DNA of 64,000 nt, from the NCBI RefSeq assembly GCF_000022065.1, contig NC_011898.1:3987501-4051500 (forward strand), read 5' to 3'. Below the pieces are notes generated by a model. The model saw only the letters and a program-made list of their open reading frames with translations. It was not told the DNA's origin and did not search any database. The DNA is from Ruminiclostridium cellulolyticum H10 (GTDB taxonomy: Bacteria > Bacillota > Clostridia > Acetivibrionales > DSM-1351). The translations under genes and the position numbers were made by a program. Positions 54,630 through 63,871 of this stretch are shown here, in pieces. The stretch's first letter is position 1, and each line of letters opens with the position of its first letter.

Positions 54630-54752
54630 TGTGGATTAGGCTTTCTCATTATCTACAACATATACACACACATATAGTAATATCCACAGTTTAATTCACA
54701 AAATGTTGTGTTTCTGTGGATTAAACCTCACTCTCCCTCTAGCTAATCCACA
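54630..54752. promoter_or_regulatory. Cluster of DnaA-box-like 9-mers, cluster 1
   Basis: Matches to TTATCCACA with one mismatch occur at 54630-54638 (-), 54649-54657 (+), 54680-54688 (+), 54715-54723 (-) and 54744-54752 (+), plus one with two mismatches at 54692-54700. They lie in the gene-free stretch between yjbQ and the 44-residue gene. No origin genes are nearby. Confidence 0.5.
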
Positions 54753-54797
54753 GAGTTTTCAACAACCTGTTAACAAAACCTAGTTACAGTGTAAAAC

Positions 54798-55199
54798 TTA
54801 CAAACCTGACTTTATAATCTTTACATAAAACTTTCTGTTTCTCGGTCCGTCAAACTCGCAGAAATAAATTCCCTGCCATGTACCAAGCAGAAGCTTACCT
54901 TCTTCAAAAATAATATACTGGCTGCTGCCCACCGCACTAGCCTTTAAATGTGCCGAGCTATTGCCCTCATAATGCCTGAATTCGGTCCTATCAGGATATG
55001 CCTTATCCAAACCGTAAAGCATATCTCTAACAACATCCGGATCAGCATTTTCATTAATAGTAATTCCAGCCGTTGTATGCGGACAAAATACTATTACCGC
55101 ACCGTCCGTTATCCCACACTGAGATATAGATTCCGCAACCTTACTTGTAATATTATAAAAATTCTGCCTTTCAGTGCTTAAACTGAATTGATATAGCAT
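54798..55199 (-). CDS. YjbQ/UPF0047 family protein
   Basis: 133 residues of the YjbQ fold. Conserved segments are FCPHTTAGITINENADPDV (His and Asn/Glu pocket, about 38-56), NSSAHLKAS and LLLGTWQGIYFCEFDGPRNRK. Members show weak thiamine-phosphate synthase activity; the true role is unclear. Its ATG overlaps the sfsA stop by one base, so translation is coupled. Confidence 0.9.
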   Translation of the reverse strand: MLYQFSLSTERQNFYNITSKVAESISQCGITDGAVIVFCPHTTAGITINENADPDVVRDMLYGLDKAYPDRTEFRHYEGNSSAHLKASAVGSSQYIIFEEGKLLLGTWQGIYFCEFDGPRNRKFYVKIIKSGL

Positions 55200-55879
55200 T
55201 ACAATCTCACCTCCACTTGTTTTTCTATTTCAATAAATCCCTCTTCAACTACACAATCAAGAGCCAATATATTCACACCTTTTCTATATGCAGATTTCAA
55301 CGCATCTGAAAACTCCCTGTGTGTCGTCTCATTAGGTATAAAATAATCAACATCTTTCATTTGTATTACAAAGATTATATACGCCTTATATCCATCGTGC
55401 AAGCTATCACAAAGCTCTTTAATATGTCTTACACCCCTTTCGGTGGGAGCATCAGGAAACATTGCTATATTATTTTCCTCCAGCGTTACTCCTTTTACCT
55501 CAATAAAAATCTTATCCTCCTTGGTTTCAACATAAAAATCAAACCTTGAGTTTTTATATCTGGACTCAGCCTTTACAAGCGTAATACCACTAAACAGATT
55601 ACCCTTCTCCATCCACTCCTGAACCAGCTTATTTGGTGCCTGACTATCCATATTAATATGTCTGCTTCCCTTAATTACACTTATAAGGTCAAACCCGGTC
55701 TTACGTTTGGGATTATCAGATTTCTGAATATAAACGACAGTACCGGGTATTAAAAGCTCCTTACACCTGCCGGTGTTTTTAACATGGCAAATTTCAGTCA
55801 CACTGTCAATTTCCACATGTGCAATGAATCTATTTGGCCTTTCAATAAATATTCCTCTTTTGATGTTTTTGTATTTCAA
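55199..55879 (-). CDS. sfsA: SfsA-family sugar fermentation stimulation protein
   Basis: 226 residues. The IERPNRFIAHVEI opening (OB-fold-like DNA-binding part), then HVKNTGRCKELLIPG, and the nuclease-like SRFDFYVET...IEVKGVTLEE and FPDAPTERGVRHI segments are diagnostic of SfsA. Proposed to bind DNA; its exact role is not settled. The start is TTG with GGGAGG seven bases upstream. Confidence 0.93.
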   Translation of the reverse strand: MKYKNIKRGIFIERPNRFIAHVEIDSVTEICHVKNTGRCKELLIPGTVVYIQKSDNPKRKTGFDLISVIKGSRHINMDSQAPNKLVQEWMEKGNLFSGITLVKAESRYKNSRFDFYVETKEDKIFIEVKGVTLEENNIAMFPDAPTERGVRHIKELCDSLHDGYKAYIIFVIQMKDVDYFIPNETTHREFSDALKSAYRKGVNILALDCVVEEGFIEIEKQVEVRL

Positions 55880-56041
55880 ATTTATCCTCCCGCTGCGTGT
55901 TTCTTTGTAAATTATAATAAAAGAATATCATATAACCTCCTAAAAAGATTATAAACATTTTGTTAGAACAACCTAATAATGGGTATAACTAAATTATCTT
56001 TAATTTGGTTAGGCATAACAATATATTTAAGGAGGCTTTCT

Positions 56042-56422
56042 ATGAAAACAGAAGTTGCATTTTATCGTTGCGGTCAGTGTGGTAATATCGTAAGTATCAT
56101 TAAAAATGGTGGAGGAAAACTGGTTTGTTGCGGAGAGCAAATGGAAAGACTTGAACCAAATACTACAGATGCAGCTCTTGAAAAGCACGTTCCTGTGGCA
56201 GAAAGAAAAGACGGGCAGATTGTAGTGCAGATAGGTTCCGCGATCCACCCGATGATTGATGTCCATTATATTGAGTGGATTGAAGTTGCAGGCGATGAAG
56301 GCACTGAAAGAATCGTCCTTTCTCCCGGTGATGAGCCAAAAGCAGTTTTTGCCGATAAGAGTAACGCGGAAGTTTATGCATATTGCAATCTTCATGGACT
56401 ATGGATGTCACATGTAAAATAA
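56042..56422 (+). CDS. Desulfoferrodoxin (superoxide reductase)
   Basis: 126 residues. The N-terminal desulforedoxin domain carries Cys10, Cys13, Cys29 and Cys30 for a rubredoxin-like iron. The C-terminal superoxide reductase domain has EKHVP, IHPMIDVHYIEW and CNLHGLW, giving the four-His one-Cys iron site. It reduces superoxide to peroxide without releasing oxygen, as expected in an anaerobe. AAGGAGG precedes the ATG at 56042; the longer upstream frame lacks a site. Confidence 0.96.
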   Translation: MKTEVAFYRCGQCGNIVSIIKNGGGKLVCCGEQMERLEPNTTDAALEKHVPVAERKDGQIVVQIGSAIHPMIDVHYIEWIEVAGDEGTERIVLSPGDEPKAVFADKSNAEVYAYCNLHGLWMSHVK

Positions 56423-56445
56423 AATTCGGTAAACAGCTACCGGAA

Positions 56446-56500
56446 GATAAAATAGCCCTGCAAATAAGTCGATACTGACTTTGTTTTGTAGGGCTTTAGT
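56446..56500 (+). terminator. Terminator of the desulfoferrodoxin gene
   Basis: TAGCCCTGCAAA and TTTGTAGGGCTTTA pair with an inner extension, followed by TTTTC. Confidence 0.7.
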
Positions 56501-56728
56501 TTTCTTCAAATATCCGGTCGTAAGTTTTAGGCAAAAAAATAGGTTAGTCTTTTTCGACTAACCATGTAAAGGGGGTCAAAATGTATTTTGTGAGGTCAAT
56601 ATTATAATAGCCATTATTTAAAAAATTTATACAATCGTTTTTGAAAAATTTGATCATTATAATTATTTATTACCAGGTAAATAATAAATTTATATAAAAT
56701 AAAAATGTTATAAGAAGGAGCTGCATCT
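56501..56728 (+). other. Gene-free stretch with hairpins and a possible leader peptide
   Basis: GGTTAGTC/GACTAACC form a hairpin at 56542-56563 with an adjacent A/T run (terminator-like on the minus strand). AAAGGGGGTCAAA then precedes ATG 56581, opening only eight codons. An 8-bp inverted repeat, ATTTATTA/TAATAAAT, lies at 56665-56672/56682-56689. These may form the leader of the 81-residue gene. Confidence 0.4.
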
Positions 56729-56974
56729 ATGAAGTTGCAAAACAATGTTATAAATGCTGAAAATTTAAATGAAAACAATACATTATCAGTTGTTCAGGAT
56801 AAACTCAAGCCCGGTGAAACAATCATACTAGATGTCGGGTATAACTATTTCCACCAGGCCGACAAACTCTATGAAATGCTTATAAATGAGGGGTATTATG
56901 TAAGGAAAACCTTTGTGAACGGCCGCAATCAATTGCTGGTTGCACAAAAGGATGAGAAGCATCATATGTATTAA
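56729..56974 (+). CDS. Hypothetical protein, 81 residues
   Basis: The second half (GETIILDVGYNYFHQADKLYEMLINEG..., then RKTFVNGRNQLLVAQK) looks like a compact alpha/beta domain of the SirA/DUF2249 size, but without the CPxP cysteine. AAGGAG precedes the ATG, and a strong terminator follows, so it is probably a real gene. No function can be assigned. Confidence 0.6.
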   Translation: MKLQNNVINAENLNENNTLSVVQDKLKPGETIILDVGYNYFHQADKLYEMLINEGYYVRKTFVNGRNQLLVAQKDEKHHMY

Positions 56975-56993
56975 TTATTACGCAAAAGTATAA

Positions 56994-57036
56994 GAAGGCC
57001 TGCTGTTTAACTTTATAATTAACACAGCAGGCCTCA
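56994..57036. terminator. Bidirectional terminator between the 81-residue gene and the lipid kinase gene
   Basis: AGGCCTGCTGTTTAA pairs with TTAACACAGCAGGCCT. Confidence 0.82.
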
Positions 57037-57039
57037 ATA

Positions 57040-57942
57040 TTAACTTATATTATTTATTTCTTCTATAGGTACAAAAACCTCTAAAATCCTTTGTTTGAAT
57101 TCAATACTAGCCGGGAACAGCTCGGATCTTTCACCATCTACAGTTAATGCAAGGGGCATTTTGCTGCTTAATTCACATTTCCTGGCTTTTAGAATAATCA
57201 CGTTCTTGTCATTAACAGATTCCTTACTCAATACCTTGAAAAAAATACTTGCAAGGTTAATATTTGAACATTTCTTAACCAGAATAATATCCATATATCC
57301 GTCGGTATAATCAGCCTGTTTAAGAAGGTTCGGAAAGCCGGCTGCCTGTTTCCCGTTAACTATTAAAAACAAAAGAAACTTTCCTTCAATTATATGCTCA
57401 TCTGCTGTGATTTTGAGATCAAAGCTTTTAATATTAGCTACTTCAGAAATACCTTTCAGGTAGTAGGCAAAGGGACCAAAATTCTTTTTAAGCTCACTGT
57501 TTGTATTAAAAGAAACATCTACGAAATTTCCTCCTGCAAAAGTACTAAGAAAATACTGTGAATTGTTTATGTAACCCACATCGCACATAATTGTCTCACC
57601 CTGAAGAATTATATCGATACTTTCTTTAAGAGAGTTTATTCCCAGACACTTTGCGAAATCATTACATGTTCCTGATGGTATCACTCCTAGAGGCATTTTA
57701 ATATCATTGTTCAGTAGTAAATTGGCCACAAAATTAATTGTTCCGTCCCCCCCGGAAGCAGCAACAAAGTCATATACTCCTGACTGCAATGCATTAATGA
57801 GATAATCGCTGTTAGCATCCGTCAATCTATAGGGCTGAGCAAGAATTCCCTTTTCCTGAAATGAGGACAATATAAAGTCTAGTTCACTGGGGATCCTATG
57901 TCCCCCGGAAACAGGGTTATATACAAATAATGCGTTTTTCAC
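57040..57942 (-). CDS. Diacylglycerol kinase-family lipid kinase (DgkB/YegS-like)
   Basis: About 300 residues. It contains the nucleotide-binding GGDGTINFVAN motif (about residue 66), an early NPVSGG, PLGVIPSGTCNDFAK and a C-terminal beta-sandwich with TVDGE. Such enzymes phosphorylate diacylglycerol or related lipids at the membrane. The frame extends 40 codons upstream, but GGAGG precedes GTG 57942, which is placed where family members start. Single gene. Confidence 0.88.
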   Translation of the reverse strand: MKNALFVYNPVSGGHRIPSELDFILSSFQEKGILAQPYRLTDANSDYLINALQSGVYDFVAASGGDGTINFVANLLLNNDIKMPLGVIPSGTCNDFAKCLGINSLKESIDIILQGETIMCDVGYINNSQYFLSTFAGGNFVDVSFNTNSELKKNFGPFAYYLKGISEVANIKSFDLKITADEHIIEGKFLLFLIVNGKQAAGFPNLLKQADYTDGYMDIILVKKCSNINLASIFFKVLSKESVNDKNVIILKARKCELSSKMPLALTVDGERSELFPASIEFKQRILEVFVPIEEINNIS

Positions 57943-58083
57943 AGGTATATCCTCCAATACAAACACTTTAAGTAAAAACTTCTCTATTAACTTATAATAA
58001 ATGAAATTTAATATAAAAGCAATCTTAACAGACATGATATAGATTATTTTATTACATATCAAAAAATTATAGGAATATTAAAA

Positions 58084-58120
58084 TGGGGCGTCAGCAAGAC
58101 TTTCGTCTTGCTGCAGGCCC
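58084..58120 (-). terminator. Terminator of the SASP gene
   Basis: AGCAAGAC/GTCTTGCT with an outer GGGGC/GCCCC pairing; ATTTTAAT follows on the minus strand. Confidence 0.65.
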
Positions 58121-58140
58121 CTAAACGACGCTAAACTATC

Positions 58141-58311
58141 CTATTGTTTGACACTTCTTTCAGCCATCTCAATTGCCTTCTTAACAATGTTTCCGCAATC
58201 TCTAGAAGATACTGCTCCCCATCCTTCGTTAGCAACTGTATTGTAGACTCCAAGTTCTCTGGCAATTTCCTCTTTAAGGGCATCTGACATAACACTTTTA
58301 CGTCTACTCAT
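58141..58311 (-). CDS. Small acid-soluble spore protein, alpha/beta type
   Basis: 56 residues. The core LKEEIARELGVYNTV...GWGAVSSRDCGNIVKKAIEMAE matches the two conserved blocks of alpha/beta SASPs that coat spore DNA (the E-I-A-x-E-L-G protease site and the G-x-V-x-x-R-x-x-G-x-x-V-K segment). GGAGG precedes the ATG. It indicates a spore-forming host. Confidence 0.88.
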   Translation of the reverse strand: MSRRKSVMSDALKEEIARELGVYNTVANEGWGAVSSRDCGNIVKKAIEMAERSVKQ

Positions 58312-58450
58312 GGTTGGTGCCTCCTTAATTCAGGCAGCAGCCACTGCGTAATGCGTTTCAGGGGAAATACAAATACGCTGTTTACTGCCTGAAATAGATT
58401 TTTTAGCGTACACATATATTTTGCTAATTTCTTTAAAAAATATTAAGGAA
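58312..58450 (-). other. Leader with long-range hairpin upstream of the SASP gene
   Basis: TTCAGGCAG (58329-58337) and CTGCCTGAA (58385-58393) pair across about 47 bases, with internal GCGT-rich matches. No gene seen. The structure ends next to the GGAGG site and might affect translation. Confidence 0.35.
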
Positions 58451-58453
58451 ATC

Positions 58454-58736
58454 TAATCCACATTTTGCACAATCCAAAATTCACCATAATATTTGCACCA
58501 CCACAATATATGTACTCTTTTTATAAAAATAATATCAACATTTGGTATAGGCAAAATCCGCTGTGTATACAATCTACAAAAACTTCTCTTTAATCCACAT
58601 GAAAGAATAAAATTGTGGATTACTTTAAAAATCAATTAACCTCCTAAAACCTTGTGGTTGTAGGGATTCCATATTTCTTCAAAAACGTTATGTGAATAAG
58701 TTAAAAAAACTGTGGATAAAAAACTTTTTATCCACA
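58454..58736. promoter_or_regulatory. Cluster of DnaA-box-like 9-mers, cluster 2
   Basis: Two exact TTATCCACA boxes lie in inverted orientation at 58711-58719 (-) and 58728-58736 (+). One-mismatch copies are at 58454-58462 (+), 58591-58599 (+), 58614-58622 (-) and 58691-58699 (-, TTATTCACA). The exact pair also forms the stem of the nad terminator. Confidence 0.5.
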
Positions 58737-58740
58737 GTCT
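58702..58740 (-). terminator. Terminator of the nadABC operon
   Basis: ACTGTGGATAAAAA pairs with TTTTTATCCACAGT (14 bp), followed on the minus strand by a T-run, 20 bases after nadC. Confidence 0.8.
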
Positions 58741-58758
58741 GTTTTAATTTATATAAAA

Positions 58759-59595
58759 CTATTCTATATTCATACTTATATCAATAGAATTTGCAGAGTG
58801 AGTAAGTTTACCTATAGATATAATATCAACTCCTGTTAACGCTACATTATATATAGTTTCTTCACTTATATTCCCCGAGGCCTCCGCAAGAGCTCTTTTA
58901 TTTATAAGCTTGACAGCCTCAGCCATCTGTTCATTTGACATATTATCAAGCATAATTATATCTGCCTTGCATTCGAGAGCCTCACGAACCTCTTCCATGG
59001 ACTCTACTTCTACTTCGATCTTTACAGTATGAGGAATACTGTTTCTTACACGTTGAACCGCATTTGTTATTCCTCCGGCAGCAGCAATGTGGTTATCCTT
59101 TATGAGAACACCGTCAGAAAGCGAAAATCTGTGATTGGCTCCTCCTCCTGCACTTACTGCATATTTCTCCAGAAGTCTCAGACCGGGAGTAGTTTTTCTT
59201 GTATCAGTTACCTTTACAGGTAACCCCTGAACTTTACTAACATATCTGTTAGTCATAGTAGCAATTGCAGATAACCTTTGCATAAAGTTCAATGCAGTCC
59301 TTTCACCTTTTAACAAAGCTCTTGTCGAACCGCTTACCTCGGCTATAATATCACCTTTCGAAACCTTGTCTCCATCTTTTACAAAGGCCTTAAAACATAT
59401 GCCGCTATCCAGTACCTCAAAAACATACTTCGCAACATCGAGCCCTGCAATAACCGCATCCTGCTTTGCCATAAATTCGGCTCTGGATGAATCTCCTTCT
59501 GAAAGAATATTGTCTGTTGTAATATCACCTAGTGGCATATCCTCTTTTAATGCATTCATAACTATTTCATGGATATAAAGATTACTGAGTTTCAT
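58759..59595 (-). CDS. nadC: Nicotinate-nucleotide (quinolinate) pyrophosphorylase
   Basis: 278 residues. It converts quinolinate and PRPP to nicotinate mononucleotide. Family marks are DMPLGDITTDNIL, the DTRKTTPGLRLLEKYAV segment with the PRPP-binding Arg/Lys, HRFSLSDGVLIKDNHI, and the C-terminal TGVDIISIGKLTHS. GGGGAGG precedes the ATG. Third gene of nadABC, 11 bases after nadB. Confidence 0.96.
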   Translation of the reverse strand: MKLSNLYIHEIVMNALKEDMPLGDITTDNILSEGDSSRAEFMAKQDAVIAGLDVAKYVFEVLDSGICFKAFVKDGDKVSKGDIIAEVSGSTRALLKGERTALNFMQRLSAIATMTNRYVSKVQGLPVKVTDTRKTTPGLRLLEKYAVSAGGGANHRFSLSDGVLIKDNHIAAAGGITNAVQRVRNSIPHTVKIEVEVESMEEVREALECKADIIMLDNMSNEQMAEAVKLINKRALAEASGNISEETIYNVALTGVDIISIGKLTHSANSIDISMNIE

Positions 59596-59606
59596 ATTTC
59601 CTCCCC

Positions 59607-61211
59607 TTAAAATGGTGAAGCCATTTTTCCCTTCTCCAATTCCTTAACTATATTTTTTCTCCAGTTCGTATCATCAGTTTTGTCGTAGTCTGTTCTATAA
59701 TGAGCACCTCTGCTCTCTTTTCTTTCAAGAGCTGATTCTATAACAAGCCCCGCTACTGTAAGCATATTCAACACTTCCAGCTTTACAAGACTGAATCCTG
59801 TAAAATCCGTGTACTTCTTATAAATATCTTTAATAATTTGGGCAGCCTTTTCAAGACCTTGTTGACTTCTGATTATACCTACATACTTTGTCATTGCAGC
59901 CTGTATCTCTTCCTTCATAGATTTAAGAGCCGCATCATTTTCTTTATTGGATACATAACAGAGCCTTGAATTGACGGCTGAATTATTACAAGGTCTTCCT
60001 TCGGACTCGATCTTCTTTGCGATTTTCCTGCCGAAAACCAGTCCTTCTAGCAAAGAATTGCTTGCGAGCCTGTTTGCACCGTGAATCCCTGTACAAGCTA
60101 CCTCTCCACATGCATACAGACCCGGAATATTTGTCTGCCCGTCAACATCTGTTTTTACTCCCCCCATACAATAATGCTCTGCGGGAGCAACCGGAATAAA
60201 ATCCTTAGAAATATCAATACCGTAATCCAGACATGTTTTAAAGATATTAGGAAACCTACTTTCGATATATTCCCTACCTTTAAATGTTATATCCAGAAAT
60301 ACATTTTTGGAATCAGTAAGATACATTTCTTTAAAAATCGCTCTTGAAACAATGTCTCTGGGTGCCAGTTCACCCAACTCGTGATATTTCTTCATAAAAG
60401 GCTCACCGTTGCTATTTTTAAGTTGAGCACCCTCTCCTCTAACCGCCTCAGATATTAGGAAACTCTTGTCTTTTGGGTGGTATAGTACTGTAGGATGGAA
60501 CTGTATAAACTCCATATCCATGGCCTGGGCACCCGCTCTCAAACACATTCCGACTCCGTCACCAGTTGCGACCTCAGGATTAGTAGTATGTGCATAAATC
60601 TGTCCAAAACCCCCAGTTGCAACAACTACCGAGCCGGATTTAAATATCTTAATTTTATCTTCAATTTCGTCATAAACTATTACACCTTTGCATTTGCCCT
60701 CTTCGATCACAAGATCGACTGCAAAGTGACTCTCAAAAATCGATATGTTCTTCTTTCTCCGGGCAACCTCAATAAGCTTGTCACAGACTTCCTTACCAGT
60801 CGTATCTCCTGAGTGAATAATTCTATTTACACTATGGGCCCCTTCTCTAGTAAGGGATAGATGTTGTCCGCTTTTATCAAAGTTTACCCCTAGGCTGCAC
60901 AAAATTCTAATATTTTCAGCAGCCTCTTCTACCAGAACCCATACGCTCTTTTGATCATTTAATCCTGCACCTGCAAAAAGAGTATCTTTGAAATGTAGTT
61001 GTGGAGAATCATTCTTCTCATCAAGAGATACTGCTATTCCCCCTTGTGCGAGAACTGAATTGCTTATGTCCAGTGTCTCTTTGGTAATTATCCCTATCTG
61101 GAAACTGTCGGGTATTTCCAATGCAGTATATACTCCGGCTATTCCGCTACCAATGATGACGACATCCTTGTGTATGACCTCAACATCAACCTTATTACTA
61201 TCCTCTTCCAT
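59607..61211 (-). CDS. nadB: L-aspartate oxidase
   Basis: About 534 residues. It oxidises aspartate to iminoaspartate for quinolinate synthesis, using FAD (fumarate probably replaces oxygen here). The FAD motif VVIIGSGIAGVYTAL is near residue 20, the SVLAQGGIAV loop near 55, and the catalytic EFIQFHPTVLY, REGAHSVNR and HYCMGGVKTD segments follow. The ATG at 61211 is chosen because GGAGGG precedes it within a slightly longer frame. Confidence 0.96.
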   Translation of the reverse strand: MEEDSNKVDVEVIHKDVVIIGSGIAGVYTALEIPDSFQIGIITKETLDISNSVLAQGGIAVSLDEKNDSPQLHFKDTLFAGAGLNDQKSVWVLVEEAAENIRILCSLGVNFDKSGQHLSLTREGAHSVNRIIHSGDTTGKEVCDKLIEVARRKKNISIFESHFAVDLVIEEGKCKGVIVYDEIEDKIKIFKSGSVVVATGGFGQIYAHTTNPEVATGDGVGMCLRAGAQAMDMEFIQFHPTVLYHPKDKSFLISEAVRGEGAQLKNSNGEPFMKKYHELGELAPRDIVSRAIFKEMYLTDSKNVFLDITFKGREYIESRFPNIFKTCLDYGIDISKDFIPVAPAEHYCMGGVKTDVDGQTNIPGLYACGEVACTGIHGANRLASNSLLEGLVFGRKIAKKIESEGRPCNNSAVNSRLCYVSNKENDAALKSMKEEIQAAMTKYVGIIRSQQGLEKAAQIIKDIYKKYTDFTGFSLVKLEVLNMLTVAGLVIESALERKESRGAHYRTDYDKTDDTNWRKNIVKELEKGKMASPF

Positions 61212-61319
61212 AGTTTTACCCTCCATATCCCCCTTGTGTAAAACGAGCTGCAGATAAAATACTTCGTAAATCAGTTCTGTTCCATGCTATGGGGTAAATT
61301 ACTTTTTTGTTACACAAAT

Positions 61320-62234
61320 CTATTTCCCTACTGCCAGCATTCTATTCAAACTACCGGATGCACGTTCTATAATACCGCTATCCAATGTAATTTCGTATTG
61401 CCTCTTAGCTAAGGCATCATGAACACTCTGTAATGATGTTTTCTTCATATTCGGACAAATCAGCCCTGTTGACATCATATAAAAAGTCTTGTTTGGGTTC
61501 TCCTTTTTTAACTGGTAAAGAACACCCATCTCAGTTCCAATAATAAATTTGTCATGCTCGGAATTTCTTGCATAATCTATAATCTGCTTTGTGCTTCCCA
61601 CAAAATCAGCAAGCTCCTGTATTTCGGGTCGGCACTCCGGATGTACCAGCAAAATAGCATCAGGATGAAGTCTCTTTGACTCTATGACAGCATCTTTCTT
61701 AATCTTATGATGTGTAATGCAGTAGCCTTCCCAAAAAATAATGTTTTTTTCAGGAACCTTTTTTGCTACATAACTGCCAAGATTTTTATCTGGAGCAAAT
61801 ATAATATCCTTTTTATCGATAGATCTGATTACTTTCTCCGCATTTGAAGATGTACAGCAGATATCACACTCGGCCTTAACCTCAGCACTTGAGTTTATAT
61901 AACATACAACAGCTGCGTGAGGATACTTTTTCTTAGCCTCTTTCAGAGCCTCAGCCGTAACCATATCTGCCATTGGGCAACCTGCATTTATTTCAGGCAA
62001 CAGAACCGTTTTTTCAGGCGATAGAAGCTTCGCACTTTCTGCCATAAAGTGTACCCCGCAAAAAACTATAGTATCCGCCTGACTGGAGGCACAAAATTGA
62101 CTTAGAGCTAATGAATCTCCTGTAACGTCAGCAATCTCCTGCACCTCATCAACCTGATAACTGTGAGCAACAATAACTGCGTTCTGCTCTTTCTTCATTT
62201 TTTTAATGTTACTAATCAACAAATCTTTATCCAT
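61320..62234 (-). CDS. nadA: Quinolinate synthase
   Basis: 304 residues. It condenses iminoaspartate with dihydroxyacetone phosphate. The three cluster-binding Cys positions lie in [10 protein letters not shown] (about 85), the CCTSSNA segment (about 127) and [11 protein letters not shown] (about 260). HVCR-like family sequences and [12 protein letters not shown] are typical. GAGG precedes the ATG. First gene of nadABC. Confidence 0.96.
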
Positions 62235-62278
62235 TTTTTTACCTCATAATCTTTTTGTAATTCTATAGCGTAGGGTGT

Positions 62279-62296
62279 ACTTCATTATCTTGAAGT
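62279..62296 (-). repeat. Short inverted repeat upstream of nadA
   Basis: ACTTCA and TGAAGT around a 6-base centre, about 45 bases before the nadA start. A NAD-repressor site is possible but it matches no motif I can name with certainty. Confidence 0.3.
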
Positions 62297-62413
62297 TTTA
62301 AAATACTGCATTCATTTTAATACTTATAATTTGCTTTGTAAATGCTTTTATACTAAAAGAAAAATCTCTCCATATAATAATGAAAAGATTTTTTAAAATC
62401 ATGTGATTTTATT

Positions 62414-62596
62414 CTAAGAATACGGTAAACTATTTAATACATTTGCTGGTTTGGGACACCCGGAACATCCACATCCGCAACTTGAATCACCGTTACTTCT
62501 CTGCCGGATTTTAAATATTATAACCCAGGCCATTAAAACGAAAATCACAGCAGATATTAAAATCATTGCAATATTATCATTTATATATTGTATCAT
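62414..62596 (-). CDS. FeoB-associated Cys-rich membrane protein
   Basis: 60 residues: one N-terminal membrane helix (about 8-28) followed by SSCGCGCSGCPKP. This layout is that of the small proteins encoded after feoB in many anaerobes. It is intact although the feoB upstream is broken. GGAAGG precedes the ATG. Confidence 0.85.
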   Translation of the reverse strand: MIQYINDNIAMILISAVIFVLMAWVIIFKIRQRSNGDSSCGCGCSGCPKPANVLNSLPYS

Positions 62597-62617
62597 AGAA
62601 ACCTTCCAATTACTAAA

Positions 62618-63870
62618 TCATGCATTTACCCTCTTAACATTTTTATCATTTCCAATACTATAACCATTAAAATACCCAGTAAATATGGTTGATGGAGCAA
62701 CCCACCATGATTTATCCTGTTCAATGGTTCTTGATGCCATTATGCCCGCAACGCCCCAACCTGATGAAATAAGTATTGGTAATGCTACACGGGCCATGTA
62801 ACCGCAGTCCTCTAAAATAGATAAGAAAAAGAATAAAATCATCATCTGAGGAACAAATCTAAGAACAGCACCAACTCCTCCGATAATTCCGTCAATCACC
62901 AGTCCCTGAAGCCATTCTGCTGCACCTACAGTCGAAAGGAAGGCACCCATAGCAGGCTGTATCCAACTGCCAAAAAACGTGTCATTTGTCCAATCCGTTA
63001 CTATCATACCCAGCCAGGAAACATATACGAAATACACTATAACCATAATAGATGCAAAAATGGGGTTTGTAAGCCATCTGTTGGTAACTATGCGGTCAAT
63101 CTTATCTGATGATGTCATGCCCACACTCTTTTTATGTAAACATTTCTTAATAACTTTTGCAATATACAAATAACGTTCATTTGTTATAACGTTTTCACTA
63201 TCATCATCCATTATTTCTTCACAGTCTGCAATTATTTGTTCAATGTCCTCTACAGTTTCGGATGTATGAGAAATCTGTTCCATAACCTTTTCATCACGTT
63301 CAAACAGCTTAATTGCATACCAGCGAGAATACTGCTTACTGACAGGTTTATTAACAATTGTCTCAATCCTATTTCGAGCAACCTCCACCTCACCTGAAAA
63401 CGAGTGTTGAGAATAGATTTTTTCCTATTTTTATCTATATCTATAATCTTTTTCAATAATCTATTCTACGCCTATCCCTTTCAAAGCAGATGTTTCAATA
63501 ACAGTACATCCTAATTCTCGCTGCTAAGCTTCTTAAGATCAACCTTATCCCCGTTTTTACGAACAATATCAATCATATTTAATGCAATAACAACCGATAC
63601 CTCTAATTCAACCAACTGTGTAGTTAGATAAAGATTACGTTCAACATTTCATGCATTACCAAGGTTTATTATAATGCCCGGGCTAATCATTCAATGGCTA
63701 GTTACGTGTAACAACCTCCTCAAGAGTGTATGGAGATAAAAAGTAAATACCGGGTAAATCCACTATAGTTACATCCTTATATCCTTTGATCTTACCTTCC
63801 TTTTTTTCAAGTAACACCAGGCCAGTTCCCGACGTACTGAGAACTACCCGTCAGCTCATTTAACAAAGTA
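62618..63870 (-). pseudogene. feoB: Decayed ferrous iron transporter FeoB
   Basis: Reading the minus strand, FeoB segments appear in changing frames: LNELTGSSQYVGNWPGVT (about 63813-63866), KKEGKIKGYKDVTIVDLPGIYFLSPYTLEEVV (about 63710-63800), ALNMIDIVRKNGDKVDLKKL (about 63528-63586), and then an open stretch (62618-63388) with the linker and first membrane helices up to VAGIMASRTIE. Stops and frameshifts separate them, the P-loop start is missing, and most of the C-terminal channel is deleted. The gene cannot make a working transporter. Confidence 0.85.
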
Positions 63871-63871
63871 G

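Noticed and set aside
54630-54752. Chromosomal replication origin
   Set aside because: No dnaA, dnaN, gyrase or recF neighbours; the 9-mers are reported as a box cluster instead.
48863-56974. The 81-residue protein as a second UPF0180 paralogue
   Set aside because: It shares size and strand logic with the UPF0180 gene, but not the conserved N-terminal and IVSG segments.
58453-58635. 60-codon open frame on the minus strand among the DnaA-like boxes
   Set aside because: No ribosome site, odd composition (many Cys/Trp/Phe), and it overlaps the repeat cluster; most likely chance.
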